A DNA stretch of 64,000 nt from Burkholderia contaminans (GTDB taxonomy: Bacteria > Pseudomonadota > Gammaproteobacteria > Burkholderiales > Burkholderiaceae): assembly GCF_029633825.1 (NCBI RefSeq), contig NZ_CP090641.1, positions 620,001 through 684,000 of the forward strand, given 5' to 3'. The notes beneath the pieces were generated by a model that saw only the letters and a list, made by a program, of their open reading frames with translations, was not told the origin of the DNA and made no database searches. This document shows positions 51,597-59,864 of this stretch, one piece after another. The translations under genes and the position numbers were made by a program. Every line of letters starts with the position of its first letter. Positions within the stretch are counted from its first letter, which is position 1.

Positions 51597-52916
51597 ATGC
51601 CCGACACCATGAGCACTCTCGCCCAGCCCGCCGCCCACGCGCCCCGCCGCGTCCGCAACAGCCGACTCGCGACCGCGAGCATGATCGGCACGTCGCTCGA
51701 GTGGTACGACTTCACGATCTACAACACGCTCGCCGCGCTCGTCTTCAACCACCTGTTCTTTCCGTCGGTCGATCCGCTGGCCGGCACGATCCTCGCGTTC
51801 TCGACCTATGCGGTCGGCTACGTATCGCGCCCGCTCGGCGGTTTCGTGTTCGGCAATCTCGGCGACCGCATCGGCCGCCGTGCGGTGCTGATGCTCACAC
51901 TGGTGCTGATGGGCGTGACGACCGCGTTGATGGGCGCGCTGCCGACCTACGCGCAGGCCGGCATCCTGAGCCCGATCCTGCTCGTCGCGCTGCGCTTCGT
52001 GCAGGGCGTCGCGCTCGGCGGCGAATGGGCCGGCGCGGTGCTGCTGTCGGTCGAGCACGGCGACCAGAAGCGACGCGGGCTGTCCGCATCGTGGACGCAG
52101 ATCGGCCCGTCGTTCGGCACGCTGCTCGGCACCGGCTGCATCGCGCTCGTGACGCTGTCGACCACGTCCGGCGACTTCCTGTCGTGGGGCTGGCGCGTAC
52201 CGTTCGCGGCCAGCGCACTGCTCGTCGTGTTCGGCTTCTGGCTGCGACGCGGCGTCGACGAAACGCCGCAGTTCGAGCAGCTCGCCGAATCGCACGCGAC
52301 CGCCGAGGTGCCCGTCGCCGACGTGCTGAAGTACCACTGGAAGCGCCTGCTGATCGCGGGTGGCTCGCGGATCGGCTCGGACGTGCTGTATGCGCTGATC
52401 GTCGTGTTCACGCTCACCTACGTGACGACCGTGCTGCATCTGTCGCGCCCCGTCGCCTTGACGGCCGTGATGATCGGCACGGCCTGCAACGCGCTCGCGG
52501 TGCCGTTCTTCGGCGCGCTGTCGGACCGCTTCGGCCGCCGGCCTGTGTATCTCGCCGGCGCGCTCGCGGGCATCGTGTGGGCGTTCGTGTTCTTCACGCT
52601 GCTCGATTCGGCGCGCCCCGGTGCGATCGTCGCGGCCGTCGCGATCGGCCTCGTGATCCACGCGGTGATGTACGGCCCGCAGGGCGCGTTCGTGACCGAA
52701 CAGTTCCCGACCCGCGTGCGCTATGCGGGCTCGTCGCTCGCGTACACGCTCGCCGGCATCGTCGGCGGCGGCTTCGCGCCGCTCGTGATTGCCGCGCTGT
52801 TCCGGCAGACGGGCACGACGACGGCCGTGTCGCTGTATGTCGTCGCCGCGCTCGTCGTCACGTCGATCGCGCTCGTCGTCGCACGCGAAACCGCGCACAA
52901 GCCGCTCGCGGATTGA
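51597..52916 (+). CDS. MFS transporter, metabolite:H+ symporter type
   Basis: Inner-membrane importer of 439 residues with about 12 helices. Signatures of the MHS family (ShiA, KgtP, ProP): MIGTSLEWYDFTIYNTLAAL (helix 1), FGNLGDRIGRRAVLMLTLVL (loop 2-3), RFVQGVALGGEWAGAVLLSV (helix 4), GALSDRFGRRPVYLAGALAG and FVTEQFPTRVRYAGSSLAYT. Substrates in this family are small organic acids or compatible solutes. The start may be 51597 or 51609; neither has a clear ribosome-binding site. It is the middle gene of a unit with the EthD-like and DUF2848 genes. Confidence 0.9.
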   Translation: MPDTMSTLAQPAAHAPRRVRNSRLATASMIGTSLEWYDFTIYNTLAALVFNHLFFPSVDPLAGTILAFSTYAVGYVSRPLGGFVFGNLGDRIGRRAVLMLTLVLMGVTTALMGALPTYAQAGILSPILLVALRFVQGVALGGEWAGAVLLSVEHGDQKRRGLSASWTQIGPSFGTLLGTGCIALVTLSTTSGDFLSWGWRVPFAASALLVVFGFWLRRGVDETPQFEQLAESHATAEVPVADVLKYHWKRLLIAGGSRIGSDVLYALIVVFTLTYVTTVLHLSRPVALTAVMIGTACNALAVPFFGALSDRFGRRPVYLAGALAGIVWAFVFFTLLDSARPGAIVAAVAIGLVIHAVMYGPQGAFVTEQFPTRVRYAGSSLAYTLAGIVGGGFAPLVIAALFRQTGTTTAVSLYVVAALVVTSIALVVARETAHKPLAD

Positions 52917-52969
52917 ACGTCGCCGCCAGCAAGCCGTTTCATTCTTTCGCACTTCAAACGGATACCCGC

Positions 52970-53671
52970 ATGCCAACCCTGTTGTTCAACGTGATTTCCC
53001 GGCAACGCGCGCCGGCCACCGTCGACGTCGAAATCCAGCGCGTCGTGATCGCCGGCTGGGCCGGCCGCGATCCGGCCGCGATCCAGGCGCATATCGACGA
53101 ACTCGCGGCGCTCGGCGTCGCGCCGCCGTCGACCACGCCCTGCTTCTATCGCGTGTCGGCCGCGCTGCTCACGCAGGCGCCCGCGATCGGCGTGCTCGGC
53201 GCACGCTCGGGCGGCGAGATCGAATGCGTGCTGGTCGACAGCGCGGCCGGCACGCTCGTGACCGTCGGCTCCGATCATACGGATCGTGAGGTCGAAGCCT
53301 ACGGCGTCGCGGTGTCGAAGCAGGTGTGCGCGAAACCGCTCGGCCACGACGCGTGGCTTTACGCGGACGTCGCGGATCACTGGGATGCGATCGAGATGCG
53401 TTCGTGGCTGATTTCTCGCGATGGCGAGCGGACGGCATACCAGCATGGCGCGGTGAATGGCCTGCTTGCGCCCGAGGTGCTGTGGCAGCGCTTCGACGGT
53501 TGCCGGACGATGCCCGCGCGCGGCGCGATGTATGGCGGCACGGTTGCCGTGCATGGCCCGATCGCGGCGATGGGCGACGGGGATGCGTTCGAGATGGAAC
53601 TGCACGATCCGGTGCTCGGGCGCAGCCTTCGGCACCGCTATGCAGTGGAGGTGTTGCCGATCGTCGCGTAG
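52970..53671 (+). CDS. DUF2848 family protein
   Basis: Protein of 233 residues. The DUF2848 core is recognisable: VVIAGWAGRDPAAIQAHIDE, LAALGVAPPSTTPCFYRVSA, then GSDHTDREVEAYGVAVSKQV CAKPLG and FEMELHDPVLGRSLRHRYAV. These features recall the fumarylacetoacetate-hydrolase-like fold (GSDHTDR), so a hydrolase acting on a small keto acid or amide is possible, but no activity is known to me. The ATG at 52970 is 53 bp after the MFS stop; an operon with it is likely. Confidence 0.8.
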   Translation: MPTLLFNVISRQRAPATVDVEIQRVVIAGWAGRDPAAIQAHIDELAALGVAPPSTTPCFYRVSAALLTQAPAIGVLGARSGGEIECVLVDSAAGTLVTVGSDHTDREVEAYGVAVSKQVCAKPLGHDAWLYADVADHWDAIEMRSWLISRDGERTAYQHGAVNGLLAPEVLWQRFDGCRTMPARGAMYGGTVAVHGPIAAMGDGDAFEMELHDPVLGRSLRHRYAVEVLPIVA

Positions 53672-53737
53672 CGGACAATGAGCAAGTGCGCGGCACACGG
53701 GCGCGACAGCATTCCGCGGCCGCGCCAGCCGCCGCTA

Positions 53738-53875
53738 TTACGGCTGAAAGCAGTGATAGTCCGGAAAATTGAACTGCGAGTTGTTGCAATACAGCACCCC
53801 GGCCAGGTCGGTGCACCCGCTCAAAGCGAACATCATTGCCCCCGCAACCGACACTTTCCATCCGAAATGCAACAT
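53738..53875 (-). CDS. Small putative lipoprotein
   Basis: Protein of 45 residues too short for most gene finders. The start MLHFGWKVSVAGAMMFALSG leads straight to a lipobox Cys (FALSGC, residue 21), giving a mature peptide of 25 residues with two more Cys (VLYCNNSQFN and DYHCFQP). The ATG at 53875 follows GGGGG. The mature part could form one disulfide. No family is recognised. It is isolated between a convergent operon end and the epimerase gene. Confidence 0.55.
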   Translation of the reverse strand: MLHFGWKVSVAGAMMFALSGCTDLAGVLYCNNSQFNFPDYHCFQP

Positions 53876-54023
53876 TGCGCCCCCGTTTTCGCTTTCTCGA
53901 CATGAGCCGACATGATGCGCATCGGACGTGCCCGGGTATGTGGAGAATTGTTGCCCCGCAGGTTTTGCGCTTCTCCATCGTGCCGGCCCGTGCCAGAGCA
54001 CGGACTCCGGCACGGGCCGTTGC

Positions 54024-55007
54024 TCACTTGAGACACCCGAGCCCCGCCAGCGTCGCCTCCACCGCCGTGTCGAGCGGCGTCACGGGCTCCCGGCCGAGCA
54101 CCGCGGTCACCCGCGTGTTGTCGAGCCGGACCGGCTCGCGCCACAGGTAGCGCATCTCGAGCAGTTCGCGCAGCGTCGTGACGAACGGCGCCGCGGCCCA
54201 CACGAACCACCACGGGAACTTGCGCACCGTCGGGCGCAGCCCGTGCCGCTGCGCGATGCGGCGCACGGCCTCCGCCATCTGCGTGCCGTCCGCATCCCAA
54301 TGCCCGCCCAGGTGAAAGCGCGCGAACGGCTCCAGCGTGTCGCGCCGCTCGATCAGTTCGACCATCGCGCGCGCGGCGTCCGGCACATACGACCATTGGT
54401 GTCCGATGCCGGCCCGCCCCGGCACGCTGATGGACGCAACCGGCTGACCGGCCTTGACGAACCCCGCCGCAAACCAGCTGTTGCCGGTGAGCTTCGGCCC
54501 GAAGAAATCGCCGGCGCGCACGATGATCGTGCGAACGCCCTGCCCGGCCGCATCCTGCAGCCGGCGCTCCAGTTCGACGCGGATCGCGCCCTTGCGCGTC
54601 GACGGATGCTGCGGCGCATCTTCGACCAGCACTGGAAACGCATCGGGCCCGTAGTTGTAGACGGTGCCCGGCAGCACGATGGTCGCCCGCTCCGCCTTCG
54701 CCGCCGCGATCGTGTTGTCGATCATCGGCAGCACCTGCCCGGCCCAGTTCCGGTAGCCCGGCGGATTCACCGCGTGCACGATCACGCTGCAGCCGCGCGC
54801 GGCCCGGACGACCGCGTCGCGGTCCATCGCGTCGCCGCGGATCCAGGTGATGCCGTCGCGCTCCGCGACTTCGGCGTCGAGCCCGCGCTTCAACCCGCGC
54901 ACCAGCCAGCCCGCATCGCGCAACTGCCGCGCGACTTCGCCGCCAATTCCGCCGCTCGCGCCGAGCACGAGTGCCTGTCGTTGCGTCCCGCCTGCATGGG
55001 TCGTCAT
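54024..55007 (-). CDS. NAD-dependent epimerase/dehydratase-family protein
   Basis: Extended/atypical SDR of 327 residues. Cofactor motif ALVLGASGGIGGEVARQLRD (GxxGxxG form), then VVRAARGCSVIVHAVNPPGY; the usual YxxxK active site is not obvious, though VLPGTVYNYGPDAFP supplies a Tyr and GDFFGPKLTGNSWF follows. The strong AAGGAGAGC before ATG 55007 fixes the start. It is divergent from a LysR gene, whose start codon is covered by an inverted repeat, and is probably its target. It could be a reductase or an NmrA-like redox sensor. Confidence 0.85.
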   Translation of the reverse strand: MTTHAGGTQRQALVLGASGGIGGEVARQLRDAGWLVRGLKRGLDAEVAERDGITWIRGDAMDRDAVVRAARGCSVIVHAVNPPGYRNWAGQVLPMIDNTIAAAKAERATIVLPGTVYNYGPDAFPVLVEDAPQHPSTRKGAIRVELERRLQDAAGQGVRTIIVRAGDFFGPKLTGNSWFAAGFVKAGQPVASISVPGRAGIGHQWSYVPDAARAMVELIERRDTLEPFARFHLGGHWDADGTQMAEAVRRIAQRHGLRPTVRKFPWWFVWAAAPFVTTLRELLEMRYLWREPVRLDNTRVTAVLGREPVTPLDTAVEATLAGLGCLK

Positions 55008-55096
55008 TGCCGCTCTCCTTGAGTGAATGTCCGTGATGACATGCATTCTGGCGCGGCTTCAGCTACCAAGGAATTGCCGAACCTGATGGATCAGCT

Positions 55097-55110
55097 ATAC
55101 ATTTATGTAT
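55097..55110. promoter_or_regulatory. Inverted repeat covering the LysR start codon
   Basis: ATACAT-TT-ATGTAT is a perfect 6-bp inverted repeat that overlaps the LysR ATG (55109) and lies in the 101-bp divergent gap to the epimerase gene. Likely a LysR binding site; autorepression by steric block of initiation is possible. Confidence 0.5.
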
Positions 55111-56011
55111 GGCCATCGATCTGAACTGGGAACGCTACCGCACCTTCCTCGCCGTACTGACGGAAGGCTCGTTGTCGGGCGCTGCGCGCGCCCTCGGCAT
55201 CACGCAGCCAACCGCCGGCCGCCACGTCGCGGCGCTCGAGGCCGCATTCGGCCAGACGCTGTTCACGCGATCGCCGTCCGGCCTGCTGCCGACCGAGGCG
55301 GCGCTCGCGCTGCGCGGCCACGCGGAGGCGCTGCGCAGCGCGGCGGCCGCGTTCGAGCGCGCGGCCGCGAGCCACGGCGCCGGCGTGCGCGGCATCGTGC
55401 GGATCTCGGCCAGCGACGTGATCGCCGTCGAAGTGCTGCCGCCGGTTCTCGCGCAGTTGCGGCGCGACCATCCGGGGCTCGTCATCGAACTGGTGCCGAC
55501 CGATCGCATCCAGGACGTCCTCAAGCGCGAGGCCGACATCGCGATCCGGATGGCGCCGCCCACGCAGGAGGCGCTCGTTGCGCGGCGCATCGGCGAAATC
55601 GACATCGGCCTGTATGCGCGCGACGACTACCTGGCGCGCAACGGTGCACCCACGACGATCGACGAACTCGCGCATCACGCGCTGATCGGCTTCGACACGG
55701 TCACGCCGTTCATCCGCTCCGCGGGCCGCGGCATGCCGCTGTGGAAGCGCGATGCGTTCTCGCTGCGCACCGACAGCAACCTCGCGCAGCTCGCGATGAT
55801 CCGTGCCGGCTTCGGGATCGGCTTCTGCCAGAGCGGGCTCGCGAAACGCGACGCGCGGCTCGTACGCGTGCTGCCGGACAAGCTCGCGATGCAGCTGGAA
55901 ACCTGGGTCGTGATGCACGAGGACCTGCGGTCGAGCCCGCGCTGCCGCGCGGTGTTCGACGCGCTGGCCGACGGGCTGCGTGCGTATGTGAACGGCGAAG
56001 CCATCGAATAG
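55109..56011 (+). CDS. LysR-family transcriptional regulator
   Basis: Regulator of 300 residues. The helix-turn-helix is SLSGAARALGITQPTAGRHV (about residues 19-38), with the linker RSPSGLLPTEAALALRGHAE and a complete effector domain (ISASDVIAVEVLPPVLAQLR; FGIGFCQSGLAKRDARLVRV). It is divergent from the epimerase-family gene and presumably regulates it. No ribosome-binding site is apparent before the ATG; the message may be nearly leaderless because the inverted repeat overlaps the start. Confidence 0.9.
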   Translation: MAIDLNWERYRTFLAVLTEGSLSGAARALGITQPTAGRHVAALEAAFGQTLFTRSPSGLLPTEAALALRGHAEALRSAAAAFERAAASHGAGVRGIVRISASDVIAVEVLPPVLAQLRRDHPGLVIELVPTDRIQDVLKREADIAIRMAPPTQEALVARRIGEIDIGLYARDDYLARNGAPTTIDELAHHALIGFDTVTPFIRSAGRGMPLWKRDAFSLRTDSNLAQLAMIRAGFGIGFCQSGLAKRDARLVRVLPDKLAMQLETWVVMHEDLRSSPRCRAVFDALADGLRAYVNGEAIE

Positions 56012-56062
56012 ACGATTCGCGGCGACGGTCACGAACAAAGTGAACGAAGCGCCCGCGCGGCG

Positions 56063-56383
56063 CTATTCGTAGATTTTCCCGGCGAACAGGATGTCCGCCA
56101 TGCGCCGCCACGGGTTGTCGGGCACGTCGTAGAAACGCAGCCCTTCCTCCGACGCCTCAGCCCAGTCGACCATCGCGTCCAGGTACGCGCCGATCGAGTG
56201 GTTTTCCCAGCCGAGCGCGGCGCGGGAGTACGGCGACGGCGGCACGTCGGCCTCGAGCTGGCGCTCCGTGTTCCAGTCGTGGCCGAGCACGCGCAGGAAG
56301 TGGATCAGCGAGCGTTCGTCGACCACGCGCTCCAGCGCATCCTGCAGCTTCGCGGCCATCTGGCGTTGCAGTTCGTCGTTCAT
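56063..56383 (-). CDS. Small uncharacterised protein (DUF7660-like)
   Basis: Acidic protein of 106 residues, no signal or membrane segment. It shows SLIHFLRVLGHDWNTERQLE, WENHSIGAYLDAMVDWAEAS and NPWRRMADILFAGKIYE. The pattern of a W-N/H-x-I-x-x-Y/F-L-x-A-M helix recalls the DUF7660 family, whose function is unknown. It lies between two LysR genes and is convergent with the first. Assignment is from memory and tentative. Confidence 0.6.
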   Translation of the reverse strand: MNDELQRQMAAKLQDALERVVDERSLIHFLRVLGHDWNTERQLEADVPPSPYSRAALGWENHSIGAYLDAMVDWAEASEEGLRFYDVPDNPWRRMADILFAGKIYE

Positions 56384-56440
56384 TTTTTGTCCCCTGGCGC
56401 GCCTCTCACTACGCGCCGCCGCAAATCGTGCGGCCCGGTT

Positions 56441-57313
56441 CTACATCAGCAATTGCCGCGACAGCACCTCGCGCGCCTGCGTGACGGCTTCGCGTTCGCC
56501 GGACATCGGCGGCGTCAGCGAAAACACCGCGTCGGGCAGCGGCGGCAGCCGGTATTTCGCGCCGAGCCGCATCATGCCCTCGCCGATCGCCGACGCGCAC
56601 AGGCAGCCCACGCCGAGCCCCGCCGCCAGCATCGACTGCAGCCCCGCGACCCCCGACGCGCTGTGCACGAGCCGGTACGGCATGTGCTGCTCGTCGAGCG
56701 AGCGCACCGCGACCTGATGCATCATGCAGTCGTCCGGCAGCAGCACGAGCGGCAGCGGCTCGGGCAACTGCTCGGCGAGGGCGGGCGATGCGACCCACGA
56801 CAGCGGCTCGCGCCGCAGCACCCAGCGCGTATCGGCCGACGCCGGCCGGAACGGCCCGCTCGACAGGTTCATCACCACGCCGAGATCGACCTGCCCGCGC
56901 GCATGCGCCGCTTCGATATCCGCGCTCTTCATCGCGCTGACGTGCAGGCTCAATTGCGGGTAGCACTCCCGCAGCCGCGCGAGCAGCCCCGCGACTTCGT
57001 TGGTCCGGTAGTAATCGGTGATCGCGACGCGCAGCTCGCCCTTGATCGCCTGACCGCGCACTTCGTCGAACGCGGCCTCGTTCAGCGCGACGATGCGCCG
57101 CGCGTGCTGCAGCAGCCGCGAGCCGGCCGGAGTCGGCTCGACCCCGCGCTTGCTGCGCACGAACAGCGGCACGCCGGCGCGCGATTCGAGCTTGCGCACC
57201 TGCTCGCTGACCGTCGACTGCGACAGGTGCAGCAGCGGCGCGGCGGCCGTCAGGCTGCCGGCATCCGCGACCGCCGCGAAAGTACGCAACTGATCCAGGT
57301 CGAACCCACGCAT
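56441..57313 (-). CDS. LysR-family transcriptional regulator
   Basis: Regulator of 290 residues. The helix-turn-helix is SLTAAAPLLHLSQSTVSEQV (about residues 18-37), followed by the linker VRSKRGVEPTPAGSRLLQHA and an effector domain with VASPALAEQLPEPLPLVLLP. I chose ATG 57313, which is 6 nt after GGAGG; the ATG two codons earlier is only 0-1 nt from it. It is divergent from a DHA2-type exporter, and an 8-bp inverted repeat lies in the gap, suggesting control of drug or solute efflux. Confidence 0.88.
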   Translation of the reverse strand: MRGFDLDQLRTFAAVADAGSLTAAAPLLHLSQSTVSEQVRKLESRAGVPLFVRSKRGVEPTPAGSRLLQHARRIVALNEAAFDEVRGQAIKGELRVAITDYYRTNEVAGLLARLRECYPQLSLHVSAMKSADIEAAHARGQVDLGVVMNLSSGPFRPASADTRWVLRREPLSWVASPALAEQLPEPLPLVLLPDDCMMHQVAVRSLDEQHMPYRLVHSASGVAGLQSMLAAGLGVGCLCASAIGEGMMRLGAKYRLPPLPDAVFSLTPPMSGEREAVTQAREVLSRQLLM

Positions 57314-57324
57314 CGCCATCCTCC

Positions 57325-57347
57325 ATCCATCGAATAACCCGATGGAT
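57325..57347. promoter_or_regulatory. Inverted repeat between LysR and DHA2 exporter genes
   Basis: ATCCATCG (57325-57332), 7-bp spacer, CGATGGAT (57340-57347): a perfect 8-bp inverted repeat 12 nt upstream of the LysR start. It fits the T-N11-A form of LysR sites (T at 57330, A at 57342) and is a likely autoregulatory and target operator. Confidence 0.55.
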
Positions 57348-57483
57348 GCTACCACCAATTCCCGCTTTTCCGATTCATCGTCACCACCCAGAATGGGGGT
57401 CAATCGCCCGTCCATGGCCGAACCGGTGCTCCCGGCGTCGCGTCCGCCGTGAATGTGGCACTCATTCTTTCGGACTTGCTTCC

Positions 57484-58944
57484 ATGACGAACGACACCCT
57501 TGCTCCCTGCGTGCCGGCCGGCACGGCCGCCGCGGCGACGCCGCGCAGCCATCACGGCTGGGCGCTGGTGGTCCTGCTGGTTGGCGCGATTTTGCCGCCG
57601 CTCGACTACTTCATTGTGAATCTCGCGCTGCCGGCCATCCGCGACGGCATCGGCGCGCGCCCGGCCGAGCTGCAGCTGGTCGTGTCCGCGTATGCGTGCG
57701 CGAACGCGGTCGTGCAGATCACCGGCGGCCGGCTCGGCGACCTGTACGGCCGCAAGCGGATGTTCATGATCGGGATGGCCGGCTTCGTCGTCGCGTCGAC
57801 GCTGTGCGGGCTTGCCGGCAGCGGCGCGGTGCTGGTCGGCGGCCGTGTGCTGCAGGGCCTGTTCGCCGCGATCCTCGCGCCGCAGGTGCTCGCGACGATC
57901 CGCAGTGTGTTCAGCCCGCAGGAGCAGGTGCGCGTGATGGGCTTCTACGGTTTCGTGTTCGGTCTCGCAGCCGTGATCGGCCAGCTCGGCGGCGGCGCGT
58001 TGATCAGCCTGCATCCGTTCGGGCTCGGCTGGCGCGCGATCTTCCTCGTCAACCTGCCGATCGGCATCCTCGCGCTGATCGGCAGCTGGCGCTTCATCCC
58101 GGAAAGCCGGCCGCCGAAAGGCCAGCGCATCGACGTGCCGGGCATGGCGCTGCTGTCGCTGTTCCTGCTGATGCTCGTGTACCCGCTCACGCACGGTCGC
58201 GAGGCCGGCTGGCCGCTGTGGATGGTCGCGTGCCTCGTCGGCGCGCTGCCGATGCTCGGTGCGCTGCTGGCGGTCGAGGCGCGCCGCCTCGCGGGCGGCC
58301 ACGATCCGCTGCTCGACGTGCGCCTGTTCAGCAACCCCGTCGTCGCGCTCGGGCTCGTGCTGGCGTTCCTGTTCTATACGCTGAGCGCGTTTTTCCTGAG
58401 TTACGGGATCTACCTGCAGGGCTGCCTGAACTGGTCGCCGCTCGCGTCGGGGCTCGCGATCCTGCCGCTCGGGCTCGGCTTCCTGTCGAGCCCGCTGCTG
58501 ATGCCGCGACTCGTCGGCCGGTTCGGCGGCTATCGCGTGCTCACGCTGGGCTTCGCGATGCTCGCGGCCGGCGTCGCGACGGCCGCCGCGCTGGCGGGTG
58601 CAGCCACGCCGGGCGCCGGCTTTTACGTAGGGATCGCGGCGATCGGGATCGGCCAGGGCCTCGTGCTGCCGTCGGTCGTACGGATCGTGCTCGCGGAAGT
58701 CGAAACGGCCCGCGCGGGTGTGGCATCCGGCATGGTCACCGCGATGCTGCAGATCGGTGCGGCCGTCGGCGCCGCGACGATCGGCGGCGTGTTCTTCGCG
58801 CGGCTCGGCGTGCATCCGGCTGCGATCGACTACGTGCAGGGGTTCCGGACGTCGATGTTCACGCTGACGGTGGTGTTGCTGGTGTGCGTCGCATTGTCGA
58901 CGGCGCTCGGGCCGCTGCATCGGCGGCTGCATGCCGGCGCGTAA
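57484..58944 (+). CDS. MFS exporter, DHA2 (EmrB/QacA) type
   Basis: Drug:H+ antiporter-like protein of 486 residues with about 14 helices. Marks: AILPPLDYFIVNLALPAIRD (motif D1 in helix 1), GRLGDLYGRKRMFMIGMAGF (motif A), LVGGRVLQGLFAAILAPQVL (motif B) and VFGLAAVIGQLGGGALISLH (motif C). The ATG at 57484 lies in a divergent 170-bp gap with a LysR regulator. The ribosome-binding site is weak; an in-frame upstream extension would run through the operator and is unlikely. Substrate unknown. Confidence 0.9.
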   Translation: MTNDTLAPCVPAGTAAAATPRSHHGWALVVLLVGAILPPLDYFIVNLALPAIRDGIGARPAELQLVVSAYACANAVVQITGGRLGDLYGRKRMFMIGMAGFVVASTLCGLAGSGAVLVGGRVLQGLFAAILAPQVLATIRSVFSPQEQVRVMGFYGFVFGLAAVIGQLGGGALISLHPFGLGWRAIFLVNLPIGILALIGSWRFIPESRPPKGQRIDVPGMALLSLFLLMLVYPLTHGREAGWPLWMVACLVGALPMLGALLAVEARRLAGGHDPLLDVRLFSNPVVALGLVLAFLFYTLSAFFLSYGIYLQGCLNWSPLASGLAILPLGLGFLSSPLLMPRLVGRFGGYRVLTLGFAMLAAGVATAAALAGAATPGAGFYVGIAAIGIGQGLVLPSVVRIVLAEVETARAGVASGMVTAMLQIGAAVGAATIGGVFFARLGVHPAAIDYVQGFRTSMFTLTVVLLVCVALSTALGPLHRRLHAGA

Positions 58945-59012
58945 CCGGACAGGGATGGCCGCGGCGGCATGAGCCGGATCGTCGATGGCGCAGGCACGCG
59001 CCGGCGCCCGGT

Positions 59013-59210
59013 TCAATGATGCTGCTTGCGTTGCGCTTGCCGCGCCTCCCATTCGGCCAGTTCGATGCGATAGCGCGCAAGCGCTTCGTCGTATAAGTCG
59101 AAAACGCACGGCGAGCAGCCGCTGTTGCAGCAGTCTTCCTGCTCGGGTTGGACAGGCGGGGTCGGACGGGGATCGTCGACGGACGGATCGTCTGAAGCTT
59201 GGTTCGGCAC
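59013..59210 (-). CDS. Oxidoreductase-like domain protein
   Basis: Small protein of 65 residues. The N-terminal third is Pro/Asp-rich; then comes EDCCNSGCSPCVFDLYDEAL, the cysteine-rich hallmark of the oxidoreductase-like family (four Cys in CC-x3-C-x2-C), followed by a helix (RYRIELAEWEARQAQRKQ). The start is probably the GTG at 59210. The Cys cluster suggests metal or Fe-S binding. The role is not known; eukaryotic relatives are mitochondrial. It is convergent with the DHA2 exporter gene. Confidence 0.75.
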   Translation of the reverse strand: MPNQASDDPSVDDPRPTPPVQPEQEDCCNSGCSPCVFDLYDEALARYRIELAEWEARQAQRKQHH

Positions 59211-59354
59211 GGCATGTTCCGGTGATATGGAACGCTCAGTATAGGGCGATCCAGGCCGCCGCCGCTGCCAGCCGGACGGACGGGGCAACGACGAACTCCG
59301 CCATAATGCCGCGATGGCCGGGTACCCCCGTACCCGCCCCACAGGAGCCGCACG

Positions 59355-59777
59355 ATGGCCGAAGCAGTGAATCCGCCGGAAGTCTGGGCGCCGTTCGGCG
59401 CGTTCTCGATGGCCGTGATCCAGGGCGACGGCCGGATCGTGCATCTGAAGGGGCAGGTGGCGCTCGATCGCAACGGCCAGGTGGTCGGCCACGGCGACAT
59501 GCGCACGCAGGTACGCCAGACGCTCGACAACATCCGCGCCGTGCTCGCCACGATGGGCGGACAGATGCAGGACGTGATCTCGCTCGTGCACTACGCGACC
59601 GACATCGATGCCTTCATGCAGGCCGGCGACGTCCGCAAGTCGTACTTCGCCGAGCCCTATCCCGTGACGACGACCGTCCAGGTCGAGCGTCTCTACCATC
59701 CCGACCTGCTGATCGAGATCACCGCTGTTGCCGAGATTCCGCTGGAGCGTTTTCGGCGGCCTGCATTGCGCGCGTGA
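59355..59777 (+). CDS. RidA-family enamine/imine deaminase-like protein
   Basis: Protein of 140 residues with the RidA/YjgF fold. Segments: GDGRIVHLKGQVALDRNGQV (strand-turn with the G-x-V pattern), DMRTQVRQTLDNIRAVLATM (helix), MQDVISLVHYATDIDAFMQA, and FAEPYPVTTTVQVERLYHPD LLIEI near the end. The archetypal Arg of RidA (R-x-A near residue 105) is not in its usual place (TTTVQVERL), so it may belong to a subfamily without classic deaminase activity. The ATG at 59355 follows AGGAG. No operon partner. Confidence 0.85.
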   Translation: MAEAVNPPEVWAPFGAFSMAVIQGDGRIVHLKGQVALDRNGQVVGHGDMRTQVRQTLDNIRAVLATMGGQMQDVISLVHYATDIDAFMQAGDVRKSYFAEPYPVTTTVQVERLYHPDLLIEITAVAEIPLERFRRPALRA

Positions 59778-59864
59778 AGCGGCGATGTGGCGATGTGGTA
59801 CCGCGCCCTATGACGCGCCGGCCGTAGCCTTCCCGACCGGCGCGCCTGCCGACACCCCGCGTGC

